Below, in pieces: positions 53,219 through 62,790 of a DNA stretch of 64,000 nt. Numbering within the stretch: position 1 is the stretch's first letter; the number at the start of each line of letters is the position of its first letter. The notes below the pieces were generated by a model. It was not told the origin of the DNA. It worked only from the letters and a program-made list of their open reading frames with translations, and did no database searches. The translations under genes and the position numbers were made by a program. The stretch covers positions 3,038,001 to 3,102,000 of the forward strand of contig CAXXKC010000003.1 in assembly GCA_963674835.2 (NCBI GenBank). The letters are read 5' to 3'. Origin of the DNA: G963674835 sp963674835 (GTDB lineage: Bacteria; Planctomycetota; Planctomycetia; Pirellulales; Thermoguttaceae).

Positions 53219-55738
53219 TCACGGCACTCGCTTATACATGATCACGGCCGCCTCAGGCTTCGTCGCGATCGTCACTGGCAACCCCTCTTCCATGAGCTGC
53301 TTCCCCGTGAATCGCTGCGGCGAGCCCGACGCGCTCAGGTCGGTCACCTCGTAACTCGCTTGCGCATCGAGTCCACGCAATGGGAACTGTGCCGTCACGT
53401 AATCGCTCTTCCCGCGGCGGAACGCCTGGACAATCCCGCTCCCCGACTCAGCCTTGTCAAACTGCCAGCCAATCCACAGGTCGTCATCCAGGTTGTAGCC
53501 GGTCAGCGGGTAGAAGTCGCCGTAATAGTACGGCATGACCTCTCGCCACTGCCCGATCAACTTCCGCAACGCGCCGTAATCCAGTTCCTTCACGCGCACG
53601 TCGATCCCCAATCCCAGGCTCGGCGCCGCATTGCTCCAAAACGCGTATGGCTGCACCGGCGTCGCCCCGCCTCCGTAGTACGCGGCGCCCGTATACGCCA
53701 CCGTGCCCGTGCCGTGGTAGGGAATCCACAGCGACAGCCCGTAAGTCATCCCCTGGTGGCCGATCGGTTCGTAGGCATAATCGCTTCGCCACAGCGGCAC
53801 GGCCCGTCGCATCGTCTCCAGGTCGATCCGCCGACCGCCGGAGGCACACGTGTCGATCAGCAAATTCGGATGACGACGCCGTAACTCGTCCCAGTAAGCC
53901 AGCAGCCCCGTGACGTGCTTGATTTCCGTGATCCCCTGCCGGTCGGGCGCGTCGGCCGCCCGCCACAGTCCCAACGGATCCATGTTGAAATCCTGCCGAT
54001 AGACGTCGATTCCTTGCTCGACCAGGAGCTTGTCCACGTGCTCAACCAGCCACTTCCACGCCTCGGGGTTGCCCAAATTCAGCAGCCCACCGTTCGCTCC
54101 TCCAAGGATCCAATCCGGATGCTTCTCGGTCAGCCACGTCCCCGAAGCGACTCGCTCCGGCTCGAACCAAACCAGAATCTCCATCCCCTTGGCGTGAGCG
54201 TGGTCGCTAATCGGCTTGAAACCCCGCGGGAACCGTTTTGGATCCATCTCCCACGTCCCCACCTGCGGCCAGCCGTGCTGTTGGATGTACCATCCGGCGT
54301 CCATCCACCACGTGTTCAGCCCCAGACGCTCCTCCGCGTAGCGGTCGATATGCATGATCTGGTTCTGTTCGTTCGCCCCGATCATCTCCTCATACGCCCG
54401 CGAACTCGACGCCCGCAGCGCCGGCTTGGGCAGCTCCCCGCCCGGCCGCGTGATGCCGTGCGCCATCGCCCAGCGACGCCACACATTCTGCGAACGGATC
54501 CAGTCGTTCCCCTTCCAGAACTGCAGCACGACGAGCGGCGTGCGTACCTCTTCGCCCGGAAGCAACTTGAAATGCGTCAGCTCCTGCCCAGCGCGGATCT
54601 GCATACCCGTCGACCCGTCGCGCGTCATTTCGGCCGCCCATTGCCCCGGCCAACCGACCACCATGATCAACCCTTCACCCGCCCATTGCAGATTGAAGTA
54701 CGACAAGTCCGTATTCGTCGAACGCCCCCCCGCCGCGCTGATGCGCTTCGACGTTCCCAGCCCCATCGGCGTCTCCAACGGCTGGAAATCGCCCCGGCTG
54801 CACTGCGATCCCACGCCGTGATGCAACAGGAACTCGCCGTCGCCGTTCCGCTGACAGTTGACGTCCAGCGGCAGGATCTTCTCCAGAATCGGCGTGTCCG
54901 CCTTGCCTGTGTTCTTGAAGTGCAGCGTCCACTCGACCACCGGATAATCGTGATACTCGATGGCCACGCAACGCAGCACCAACCCGCTCTCCGGATCCGT
55001 GTAGGTCACCGTGTGCTCGGTTCGCTGATTGTCCAGTTTCCGCGACGCCCGTTCGCACTTCCACTTCGGCAACAGCTCGCTCGATGGCTTTCCGCCGTAT
55101 GTGAACGAAAAAGGCGGCTGCACATCCATCAGCCCCGGCCTTTCGTCCACAATCGGCAGGTCCCCCAGCCACACACTCTTGCCGTCGCTCAGAACCACCT
55201 CGGCGTCGACCCAGTCGGCCTGATCGCAGCTAATGCCGTCGCCGCTGTCGCTCACCTTAAGCGCCAGCTCGTCGGCCCCGCCCAGTTCCACCGCGATCGC
55301 CTGCCCAGGCATTCCCTCCCGCATCACGTTCGAGCGAAACAGCTCCTTCTCCCCGGCGTCAACCGAGAACACAATACTCCCGTGCCCCGGCCGGGTTTGG
55401 TCGTTGCTGTCCACGGCGATCACCGCTCGCAACGTCTTGCCCGGCCCCGGCAACCGCACGATCACGTGGCTCGGCGCGTGGCAGTACAGCCCCCGCGTGT
55501 ATTCCTTGTCGCCGATCCGCATCGGCTTGCCGCCGCGCGCGTTCCTCTGCACGGCGTCGTGATTCGCCACGACAACCAACCCGCGCTCCGGGGCCTTCGC
55601 CCCAGGCGCCGTCTCAAACCGGGCAGTTGCAAACTTCCGCGCCTGGCTCATTTCCTCCGCCGTCGGCGCTGTCGCCCACGCCCCACACGCCGCCAACAAG
55701 ACCCCAACCAAGCCCAAACAGAGAGAGTTGCGTCGCAT
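53219..55738 (-). CDS. Secreted GH36 alpha-galactosidase with N-terminal NPCBM domain
   Basis: The 839-residue protein has a signal peptide ending near AWATA, an NPCBM-type carbohydrate-binding domain (about 50-185, KEYTRGLYCHAPSHVIV onward), the GH36 beta-sandwich, and the TIM barrel. The barrel has WWMDAGWY (near 477), the nucleophile Asp583 in VYRQDFN, CASGGRRID (631-639) and the acid/base Asp653 in WRSDY. This is the classical GH36 alpha-galactosidase pattern. ATG at 55738 is chosen because GAGGG lies about 9 nt upstream; ATG at 55777 lacks a Shine-Dalgarno and would push the signal peptide inward. Confidence 0.92.
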   Translation of the reverse strand: MRRNSLCLGLVGVLLAACGAWATAPTAEEMSQARKFATARFETAPGAKAPERGLVVVANHDAVQRNARGGKPMRIGDKEYTRGLYCHAPSHVIVRLPGPGKTLRAVIAVDSNDQTRPGHGSIVFSVDAGEKELFRSNVMREGMPGQAIAVELGGADELALKVSDSGDGISCDQADWVDAEVVLSDGKSVWLGDLPIVDERPGLMDVQPPFSFTYGGKPSSELLPKWKCERASRKLDNQRTEHTVTYTDPESGLVLRCVAIEYHDYPVVEWTLHFKNTGKADTPILEKILPLDVNCQRNGDGEFLLHHGVGSQCSRGDFQPLETPMGLGTSKRISAAGGRSTNTDLSYFNLQWAGEGLIMVVGWPGQWAAEMTRDGSTGMQIRAGQELTHFKLLPGEEVRTPLVVLQFWKGNDWIRSQNVWRRWAMAHGITRPGGELPKPALRASSSRAYEEMIGANEQNQIMHIDRYAEERLGLNTWWMDAGWYIQQHGWPQVGTWEMDPKRFPRGFKPISDHAHAKGMEILVWFEPERVASGTWLTEKHPDWILGGANGGLLNLGNPEAWKWLVEHVDKLLVEQGIDVYRQDFNMDPLGLWRAADAPDRQGITEIKHVTGLLAYWDELRRRHPNLLIDTCASGGRRIDLETMRRAVPLWRSDYAYEPIGHQGMTYGLSLWIPYHGTGTVAYTGAAYYGGGATPVQPYAFWSNAAPSLGLGIDVRVKELDYGALRKLIGQWREVMPYYYGDFYPLTGYNLDDDLWIGWQFDKAESGSGIVQAFRRGKSDYVTAQFPLRGLDAQASYEVTDLSASGSPQRFTGKQLMEEGLPVTIATKPEAAVIMYKRVP

Positions 55739-56038
55739 GGTAATCACCCTCGCGGTCGTCGTTATCTTCAGCTTCATAATACACCGGCACAGTACTTCAT
55801 ATGATATGACTATATAACTCCGCCTGCCCCCACACAACCAAAATCCGCCCACCCCGTCCGGCCTTCCGGCGTCCCCGCCCGAATCGCCCCCCACCACAAT
55901 CCGCCGCCGCTCGCAACGTGGAATGCCACCTAAAGACGTGCTAGAATCACACGTTGCGACTTGCGTCGCTCCCGCCTTTGGGCACAACTCTCCACACCAC
56001 ATGCTCAACCCCTGCCAGTTCCAGGAGAATCAACCACC
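55739..56038. other. Divergent promoter region with AT-rich patch
   Basis: The 300-bp gap serves the alpha-galactosidase (minus) and DUF1080 (plus) genes. An AT-rich patch with TCATATGATATGA at about 55797-55809 lies about 60 nt before the alpha-galactosidase start and is the best promoter candidate; no -35/-10 pair was confirmed. Confidence 0.4.
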
Positions 56039-56737
56039 ATGAAAAGCCTCATCTGCGGCGCCGCCGCTCTAATGCTCCTTCTGTCCGCCTCCGTGGCGAT
56101 CGCCGACGACGATGGTTTCGTCTCTCTCTTCGACGGCAAGACGCTCGACGGCTGGGTCCAGCGCAACGGTCTGGCCACCTATGGCGTCGAAGATGGCACC
56201 ATCGTCGGGCACACCGCCAAGAACAGCCCCAACTCGTTCCTTTGCACCAAGAAGACCTATTGCGACTTCGAGTTGCTCTTCGAGGTCAAGTGCGACCCCG
56301 AGCTGAACTCCGGCGTTCAGATCCGCTCGCGCAGCAGCAAGGACTACAACAACGAGCGCGTTCACGGCCCGCAGGTCGAAATCGCCGGCTCACCCGGCAA
56401 GTCCGGCTTCATCTACGGCGAGGCCACCATCAACGCTTGGATGAGCCCCAACCCCGTCGACAAAGACGTCCTCAAGAACGACCAGTGGAACAAGTACCGC
56501 GTACTGGCCGTCGGCCCGCGCATCCAGGTCTGGATCAACGGCGTCAAGATCGAGGACCTCACCAGCGACACCGCCTCGCGCTGCGGCTTCATCGGCCTCC
56601 AGGTTCACGGCGTCGGCCAGCGGGGTCCCTTCGAGGTCCGTTGGCGGAACATCAAGATCAAGGATCTCGCCCCCGACAAGGCGGCCAAGTGCCAGGACAT
56701 CCAGTTCACTCCCGCCCCGGACGTGAAGAAGAAATAG
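56039..56737 (+). CDS. Secreted DUF1080 (3-keto-disaccharide hydrolase-like) protein
   Basis: The 232-residue protein has a signal peptide (cleavage near AIADD) and a DUF1080 jellyroll: FVSLFDGKTLDGW, then DGTIVGH, FELLFEVKCDPELNSGVQIRS and the end motif GPFEVRWRNIKIKDL. DUF1080 proteins occur in many copies in Planctomycetes and have been linked with 3-keto-glycoside hydrolysis; direct evidence for this one is lacking. ATG at 56039 follows AGGAGA by about 11 nt. The neighbour on the other strand is a Gfo/Idh/MocA oxidoreductase, a pairing that fits a keto-sugar route. Confidence 0.85.
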   Translation: MKSLICGAAALMLLLSASVAIADDDGFVSLFDGKTLDGWVQRNGLATYGVEDGTIVGHTAKNSPNSFLCTKKTYCDFELLFEVKCDPELNSGVQIRSRSSKDYNNERVHGPQVEIAGSPGKSGFIYGEATINAWMSPNPVDKDVLKNDQWNKYRVLAVGPRIQVWINGVKIEDLTSDTASRCGFIGLQVHGVGQRGPFEVRWRNIKIKDLAPDKAAKCQDIQFTPAPDVKKK

Positions 56738-56767
56738 TTACCCTGCGCAACCTTCTCGCCTTCGCCG

Positions 56768-57883
56768 TTACAAGACGTCTTCGACCTCGATGACCTGCCC
56801 ACCGCTGCGCGCCGAGCGAAGGCAGGCGTCCGACATCAGTTGCGTCTTCAGCGCAATCTCGCCCCATGAAGAATCGAGTTGGCCCGACATGGCCGACTCC
56901 GCAAACCGCCGAAACATGTGCGTTTCCTGGGCGTTTTCCGCCCGGTGACTGAACTCCCGGATCGCGATCCGACGCGTGTGATTCTCCACGTCGAAATCGC
57001 ACCCGGTCACCTCGAACACCGGATTCGACACTTCAAACGCCACCTCGCGCCCGTAAAGCGGCAGCACGAAGTCGGGCACGTGCAAGTATCCCTTCGTCCC
57101 GCTCACGTTCGCCCACTGCTGCGTCTCCGCCTCAAACGAACAGTAGAAACTGGCCGACACGCCGTTCTCGTAGAACAACTCCCCCGAGAAATCGACCGGC
57201 ACCGGCGACGGGCTGTCCGGCCGTCCCCGTTCTGCCAGCAAATGCCCGCATACCCGGCGGGGCAATTGTCCCTTCATGACCCACAGCGCGAAACGCAGGT
57301 TGTACCAGCCCAAGTCGCCCAGGCAACCCAGCGGCTCCAGCGCGCTGCTGGCGCGGATATTGCTCCCAAAGAACTCCTCCGAAGCGCCGAAGGTGAACTG
57401 CGACGTAATGCGCTTCACAGCCCCCACGCTCTCACCGTCGTCCAGAACCTCGCGCATACGGTCCAGCCGCCGGCTGTGCATGAACATCACTCCGTCCATG
57501 AACTGCACACCGTTGCGCCAGCACGCCTCGACGATCTCCTTCGCATCCTCAAACGTCGCCCCGACAGGCTTCTCCACCAGCACGTGCTTGCCCGCCTCTG
57601 CCGCCCGGATCGCCCATCCCTTGCGCACCACGGTGGGAACCGGAAGGTACACGGCGTCCACGTCCTCCGAGGCCAGCAGTTCCTCGTAACTCCCCAGCGC
57701 CCGCGGCACCACCTCAAACGGAACATAGCTCTGGCAATCGCCGATGAACTGCCGGCTCTTCTCGATGTCCCGGCTCGCAACCGCCGTCAGCGTGCAATTC
57801 GATGCCCTGCGAATCGCCTGCCAATTCTTCCGCGCAATGTCCGCCGCACCAAGGATTCCCCATCGACAAACCGACTGGCTCAT
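56768..57883 (-). CDS. Gfo/Idh/MocA family oxidoreductase (cytoplasmic)
   Basis: The 371-residue protein has a Rossmann fold at the very start (WGILGAADIARKNW), the family EKPVGATFEDAKE segment with the conserved lysine, and a C-terminal domain with FMDGVMFMHSRR and GDLGWYNLRF. There is no signal peptide, in contrast to the Tat-exported homologue at 8758-10083. Enzymes of this group include trans-1,2-dihydrobenzene-1,2-diol dehydrogenase-like and xylose dehydrogenase-like proteins; the substrate is unknown. ATG at 57883 is chosen because GGAG lies about 7 nt upstream; ATG at 57895 has too close a Shine-Dalgarno. Confidence 0.88.
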   Translation of the reverse strand: MSQSVCRWGILGAADIARKNWQAIRRASNCTLTAVASRDIEKSRQFIGDCQSYVPFEVVPRALGSYEELLASEDVDAVYLPVPTVVRKGWAIRAAEAGKHVLVEKPVGATFEDAKEIVEACWRNGVQFMDGVMFMHSRRLDRMREVLDDGESVGAVKRITSQFTFGASEEFFGSNIRASSALEPLGCLGDLGWYNLRFALWVMKGQLPRRVCGHLLAERGRPDSPSPVPVDFSGELFYENGVSASFYCSFEAETQQWANVSGTKGYLHVPDFVLPLYGREVAFEVSNPVFEVTGCDFDVENHTRRIAIREFSHRAENAQETHMFRRFAESAMSGQLDSSWGEIALKTQLMSDACLRSARSGGQVIEVEDVL

Positions 57884-58091
57884 AGACTGCTCCATGTCTC
57901 CAATTCCACGAGGTGCGCCCCGGCCACAGGAAGACCCTCCCAAGGGGCGTGGCTGTTCCCACGCACTCTAGCCTGATCGACCACCAAAGTACAGTCCCCC
58001 CTCTCCGCCCATCTCGCCTTCATTTTCTGCCTCCGGCCGGGTAACCTGCTGTTTTCCCCAGAAGCTTGCCTGTCGCACGGAACTCATTCGC

Positions 58092-59144
58092 TTGCTCACC
58101 TCCTCGCAGTTCGAGAACCTCGTCAGCGGCCGAACCCGCGGCTTCGGCCCCGGTGCCCTCCGACTGCTCCTGCGCCTCACAGCCGTTCCCTACGCAGCCG
58201 CCGTCCACTTGCGCAACCGTCGTTTCGACACCGGAAAATCTCAGATCCATCACCTACCCGTCCCGGTCATCAGCGTCGGAAACCTCACGCTCGGCGGCAC
58301 AGGCAAGACCCCAATGGTTCAGTGGATCGCCCGCTGGTTCCAACAGCACGGCGTTCAGCCCATGATCATCAGCCGCGGGTATCGGGCCAACTCCGGCTCG
58401 GTCAACGACGAGGCGCTCGAACTACAACACAACCTCCCCGACGTACCCCATTTGCAGAATCCCGATCGGGTTGCCGCCGCTCGAACGGCCGTCAACGATT
58501 ACAACTCCCAGGTGCTCATCCTCGACGACGCCTTCCAGCACCGCCGTATTGCCCGAGACCTCGATATCGTGCTCCTCGACGCCTCCGCCCCGTTCGGCTT
58601 CGGATACCTCTTCCCCCGAGGAATGCTCCGCGAACCCGTCCACCAACTCCGACGCGCCGGCATGATCGTCCTCTCCCGTGCCGACATGGCCGCGCCCGAC
58701 GATCGTGCTAGCATCCGCCAAACGGCCCTTCACCACGCACCACAGGCCGGCTGGGCCGAAGTCTGCCACGCGCCCCGCGAACTCCTCTCGGCAAGCCGCA
58801 GCACCCAATCCCTCGAAACCTTGCGCGACCAACCCGTCGCGCTCTTCTGCGGCATCGGCAACCCGGCCGCCTTCCGAAACACGGTCCTCGCCTGCGGCTG
58901 CCGGGTAGTCGCCATGCGCGAGTTCCCCGATCACCACCACTACGGACCTTCCGATCTGCAGTCGCTCTGCCAATGGGCCGACACACTCGACGTGGCTGCC
59001 GTCCTGTGCACCCACAAAGACCTGGTGAAGCTCGATACCGACCGATTGGGGGATCAACCTCTTTGGGCCGTCTCCATACAGCTCGAATTCCTCGCCGGCT
59101 CCGAACAACTCCAGGCCCGGCTCCAGGCACTGCTTCCCACCTGA
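58092..59144 (+). CDS. lpxK: Tetraacyldisaccharide 4'-kinase
   Basis: The 350-residue protein has a membrane-proximal hydrophobic N-terminal region, then the Walker A site GNLTLGGTGKTP (Gly69 to Thr73), typical of LpxK, which phosphorylates the 4-prime position of the lipid A precursor. Other LpxK landmarks follow: IISRGY and VLILDDAFQHRRIARDLDIVLLD, then GYLFPRGMLREP. The start appears to be TTG at 58092, without a strong Shine-Dalgarno, so the start is the least certain part. Presence of lipid A genes confirms an LPS-type outer membrane. A 478-bp gap separates it from the following LPS cluster. Confidence 0.93.
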   Translation: MLTSSQFENLVSGRTRGFGPGALRLLLRLTAVPYAAAVHLRNRRFDTGKSQIHHLPVPVISVGNLTLGGTGKTPMVQWIARWFQQHGVQPMIISRGYRANSGSVNDEALELQHNLPDVPHLQNPDRVAAARTAVNDYNSQVLILDDAFQHRRIARDLDIVLLDASAPFGFGYLFPRGMLREPVHQLRRAGMIVLSRADMAAPDDRASIRQTALHHAPQAGWAEVCHAPRELLSASRSTQSLETLRDQPVALFCGIGNPAAFRNTVLACGCRVVAMREFPDHHHYGPSDLQSLCQWADTLDVAAVLCTHKDLVKLDTDRLGDQPLWAVSIQLEFLAGSEQLQARLQALLPT

Positions 59145-59622
59145 CCCGCAACTGCTATTGGACAGATCCGGCACGCCGAGTATCCTCCAACCTCGACGCG
59201 ACCCAGTCAGATCAGAGCAAATGCGGAGTTCGGTAACTGCTTTGACAAAGCGGAGGTTCGAGCAGGAAAGCAGATTTGGGAAAGCCCGGGATATACGAAA
59301 ACAGCCCTCTCTGAACACCTATTGGGTCCTGCATTGGAACTGGAACGAGGCCGACCATCGGGAGGCCGAAAGATCAGGATTGGATCGGACCCCTTGTTCC
59401 GTTTTCAATACAGGCATCAATAGACCTCATCCGAACCTTCCCCGTCTTCCCAAACCTCCAACTCCCGCGCCCACGCTTTGCGGTCACTCCCACCCGTCAC
59501 ACATTCAACGTCTTCGTACTCTGTGCATGCTTCCTGATTGCGGAACCGTCCCCCATTCTTCATCGCGTTAGGGGAGAGCCCCCTTAAGAAAGGCCCTACG
59601 ACCTGTTTTTCAGCAGGTGTTT
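59145..59622. other. Gene-free region upstream of the LPS core cluster
   Basis: The 478-bp stretch is less GC-rich than its surroundings. No frame is convincingly coding. It contains a short palindrome GCTTTGACAAAGC (about 59241-59253) and a hairpin CCTG-TTTTTCAG-CAGG just before the GT9 gene. The promoter of the GT9-kinase-GT4-epimerase run presumably lies here. Confidence 0.5.
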
Positions 59623-60678
59623 ATGAAAATCGCAGTCTTCTTGCCCAGCTGGCTCGGTGACTTCGTCATGGCCACCCCCATGTTGCGGGCGATCCGGCGC
59701 CACTTCGGCCCACAGGCTCGGATTGTCGGCATCATGCGCCCTTACCTCGCAGAGGTCCTGGGTGGCACCGACTGGCTCGACGAACAGTGGCACTTCAACC
59801 CCCGCGCCGATCAGCCCAAGCACCGCCACCGCGCCATCATCTATCGCATGCGCCATGTCCAGTTCGACATGGCCGTCCTCGCCCCCAACTCCCTCCGAGC
59901 TGCGATCATCGCCTGGTTGGGCGGCACAACCCAGCGCATCGGCTACGCACGCTACGGTCGCGGCCCCCTGTTGACCCGCAAACTCGATTCCCCCCGGGCA
60001 CACGGCCGAATGGTCGACTACCCCATGGTCGACTATTATCTCAAGCTCGCCTCGGCCGCCGGATGTCCGCCCGAGCCGCCGCGCCTCGAGTTGGCCACGC
60101 TCCCCGAGGATGAACGCTCGGCCGACACCATCTGGCGCAATCTCGACCTCCGGACCGACGGCCGCGTCATCGCCCTCAACTCCAGCGGCGCCTATGGATC
60201 CGCCAAGCTCTGGCCCGCCGCCTATTTCGCCGAGCTCGCCCAACGCATCGTCGACCGTCTCGATCACGATGTCTTGATCACCTGCGGTCCCAAAGAGCGC
60301 GACGTCGCCCGCGAAATCGTCCAGTTGGCCGATCGCCCCCGCGTCTTCTCCATGGCCGATCAGCCCCTGGGGCTCGGCACCGCCAAGGCCTGTATCCGCC
60401 GCACCCGTCTGATGGTCTCCAGCGACAGCGGCCCTCGTCACGTCGCCGCCGCCTTTGGCAAACCCGTCATCACGCTCTACGGCCCGATGCTGCCCATCTG
60501 GAGCGAAAACCCCACGGTCCATGCCGTCAATCTCCTGCTCGATCTGGAATGCATCGGCTGCCAGAACCGCGTCTGCCCCTTGGGTCACCACCGCTGCATG
60601 CGAGGTATCACCGTCGACATGGTCTTCGCCGAAGTGATCAAGCTGGCCGAACAGAAACAATCGGCCTTCGCCGCCTAA
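59623..60678 (+). CDS. Glycosyltransferase family 9 (heptosyltransferase-like)
   Basis: The 351-residue protein has the GT9 layout: IAVFLPSWLGDFVMATPMLRAI at the start, ending with SSDSGPRHVAAAFGKPVITLYGP, the ADP-heptose-binding signature. It adds heptose or another core sugar to LPS in the cytoplasm. The CIGCQNRVCPLGHHRCM stretch near residue 310 is a cysteine/histidine-rich segment, seen in part of this family. The start ATG at 59623 has AGCAGG about 6 nt upstream; a GTG two codons before is less well placed. A kinase gene follows after 25 nt. Confidence 0.9.
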   Translation: MKIAVFLPSWLGDFVMATPMLRAIRRHFGPQARIVGIMRPYLAEVLGGTDWLDEQWHFNPRADQPKHRHRAIIYRMRHVQFDMAVLAPNSLRAAIIAWLGGTTQRIGYARYGRGPLLTRKLDSPRAHGRMVDYPMVDYYLKLASAAGCPPEPPRLELATLPEDERSADTIWRNLDLRTDGRVIALNSSGAYGSAKLWPAAYFAELAQRIVDRLDHDVLITCGPKERDVAREIVQLADRPRVFSMADQPLGLGTAKACIRRTRLMVSSDSGPRHVAAAFGKPVITLYGPMLPIWSENPTVHAVNLLLDLECIGCQNRVCPLGHHRCMRGITVDMVFAEVIKLAEQKQSAFAA

Positions 60679-60703
60679 TTGAGCTGTCGCCAAAATAACC
60701 GCC

Positions 60704-61594
60704 ATGATCTGCTCCAAACAGGCAACCCCGCTGTCCGATCCGGCCGGCACCGGTCTCCAACCAGCCGACGACGGCCACATGTGGCTCGACAGCCGCTACC
60801 GCGACCAGCTTGCCTCCGCCGGCCTCATCCGCTTCCAAACCGTCATGGATTCCACCTCAGGCCGATGCCTGCGCGCGCTCGACGATCGCGAAAACTGGCG
60901 TCTCGAATTGCCCGATTCCCCGGCAACGTCCCGCGGCGTCTTCCTCAAGAAACACCACATTCGCACTTGGCGCTCCCATCTCCGCGCGATCCTCGGCCTC
61001 GGCCCCATCGAAACTGCCGGCCGCGTCGAAGCTCGCAACGTCCAGCGTCTCATCGCCGCCGGCATCGCCGTCATGGACCTGATCGCCTACGGTGAAAAAC
61101 TCCATCCCAATGGGCGCCTCGAGTCCTTCGTCCTAACCAGCGAACTCTCCGGCTGCACCCCGCTGGACCGCCTCCTCCCCAAACGCTTCTTGAAACTCGC
61201 CGACCATCCCAACGCTCGTGATCGCGACCTGCACTCTCTCATCCGCGAAGTGGCCGACGTCGCCCGGCGCTTCCACCAGGCCGGCTACAACCACCGCGAC
61301 CTCTACTGCGGCCACTTCTTCATCCGGGAAACCGCGCCGGGGAAATTCGACGTCAAGCTGATCGATCTCCAGCGCGTGCAGCACCGCCGCCGCTGGCGGC
61401 ACCGCTGGATCGTCAAAGACCTCGCGCAGCTGACCTGGTCCGCCGTCCGCGAGTACGTCAGCCGCACGCATCGCATGGCCTTCATGCATCACTACCTGGG
61501 CGTCAAGAAGCTCCGCCCGCAGGACAAGCGGCTCATCCGCGCCGTATTGGCCAAACAGGCCCGCATGGAGCGGAAGCTGGGATTCGGCCCGTGA
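60704..61594 (+). CDS. InaA/WaaP-type lipopolysaccharide kinase
   Basis: The 296-residue protein has a kinase-like fold: VFLKKHHI (Lys81/82, ATP side), a catalytic NHRDLYCGHFF with Asp199, and VKLIDLQRV with metal-ligand Asp221. This is the LPS core heptose kinase family (WaaP/RfaP, InaA). It probably phosphorylates a sugar of the LPS core. The position between a GT9 and a GT4 gene supports this. Its TGA stop overlaps the GTG start of the following gene (GTGA), so translation of the two is likely coupled. Confidence 0.88.
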   Translation: MICSKQATPLSDPAGTGLQPADDGHMWLDSRYRDQLASAGLIRFQTVMDSTSGRCLRALDDRENWRLELPDSPATSRGVFLKKHHIRTWRSHLRAILGLGPIETAGRVEARNVQRLIAAGIAVMDLIAYGEKLHPNGRLESFVLTSELSGCTPLDRLLPKRFLKLADHPNARDRDLHSLIREVADVARRFHQAGYNHRDLYCGHFFIRETAPGKFDVKLIDLQRVQHRRRWRHRWIVKDLAQLTWSAVREYVSRTHRMAFMHHYLGVKKLRPQDKRLIRAVLAKQARMERKLGFGP

Positions 61595-62790
61595 AGATCG
61601 CTTTGAACATCGAAGTCGTCGGCGCCAAACGCGGCGGCGCGGAAAAATACGCCGCAAGCTTGGCCCGCGCGCTGGCCGCCGCCGGCCATACCGTCTCGCT
61701 CGTGGCCCGCGCGGTAGCCCCCGGCGAACTGCCTCCCGAAGTCTCCGTGCACCCCGTCCGCCTTCGCCCCCTGCCAGGCCTGGGATGGCTCCGCACGTAT
61801 CGCTTCGCCGCCGCGTCCGAGCAAATCCTCAGACAACTCGACGTCGATCTCATCCTCGGCTTCGCGAAGGTCTGGCACCAACACGCCTACCTCTCGGTCG
61901 GCGGACCGCATCAGGCCGCCCTGCACGCCAGCCGCGATCGCTTCCAGTCGGCGATTCCTCGATGCCTCTGGACCGCCGGCAAACTCCTTAGCCCCAAGCA
62001 ATGGGTTTTCCGCCTAATCGACCGCCGCCAGTTCCACACCGGTCGCCAACCCCACGTCATCGCACCCAGCCGCATGTCGGCCGATCACTTCCGCCAATTC
62101 CACGGCATTCCTCCCGAGCGGATCTCCGTCATCTACAACGGCCTGGACCGCACCGATCCGCTCCCCGACCCGGTCGCGGCCCGTCGTGCCTTCCGCGCCC
62201 GGCACCACCTCACCGATGCCGACGTCGCCGTCCTCTTCGTCGCTCGCAACTACGCTCTCAAAGGGTTGCAGCCGCTGCTGGAGGCCTTCGCACTGGTCGT
62301 TGCCCGCTACCCAAACGCACGGCTCCTTGTCTGCGGCAGTCGCCACGATGGCCCCTATCGCCGCCAGGCACAGCGCCTGGGCCTCGCCCGACACGTCCAG
62401 TTCCTCGGATTCGTCGACGACATCCGGCCCTGTTTTGCCGGTTCCGACCTCTTCGCCTTCCCAACCTTCTACGATCCGTGTAGTCTGGTTGTGTTGGAAG
62501 CCATGGCGGCCGGCTTGCCCGTCATCACGACCCGCCAGAACGGGGCCGCCGAGTTGCTCACCGACAGCATCCACGGCTTCGTGATCGATTCCCCTTGGGC
62601 CACCCGGCAGTTCACGCACCGCCTTCGGCGGCTCGTCGGCAACGACCTGTTCCGATGCCGCATGGGCCGCGAGGCCGCAGAACACGCGCAAACTCTCACG
62701 CTCGACATCCGACTCAAAGAACTCGTCGCACGGCTCGATCGCATCGCGTCCGAGTCGACTTCACAATCCCGTCATAGGAGCGCTGCATGA
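61591..62790 (+). CDS. Glycosyltransferase family 4 (WaaG-like)
   Basis: The 399-residue protein shows the GT-B fold of GT4 enzymes: KIALNIEVVGAKRGGAEKYA at the start, VIAPSRMSADHF and ISVIYNGLD in the middle, and FPTFYDPCSLVVLEAMAAGLPVITT, the E-x7-E-type nucleotide-sugar signature, near residue 300. It likely adds a hexose to the LPS core, as WaaG does. The start is GTG at 61591 overlapping the kinase stop by four bases, and its own TGA overlaps the ATG of the epimerase gene (ATGA). The sequence of the run suggests co-ordinated synthesis of one core structure. Confidence 0.9.
   Translation: MKIALNIEVVGAKRGGAEKYAASLARALAAAGHTVSLVARAVAPGELPPEVSVHPVRLRPLPGLGWLRTYRFAAASEQILRQLDVDLILGFAKVWHQHAYLSVGGPHQAALHASRDRFQSAIPRCLWTAGKLLSPKQWVFRLIDRRQFHTGRQPHVIAPSRMSADHFRQFHGIPPERISVIYNGLDRTDPLPDPVAARRAFRARHHLTDADVAVLFVARNYALKGLQPLLEAFALVVARYPNARLLVCGSRHDGPYRRQAQRLGLARHVQFLGFVDDIRPCFAGSDLFAFPTFYDPCSLVVLEAMAAGLPVITTRQNGAAELLTDSIHGFVIDSPWATRQFTHRLRRLVGNDLFRCRMGREAAEHAQTLTLDIRLKELVARLDRIASESTSQSRHRSAA

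Noticed and set aside
59158..59571. Open frame between lpxK and the GT9 gene
   Set aside because: Composition is Pro/Arg/Ser-rich and lacks the genome's third-position bias; it looks non-coding.
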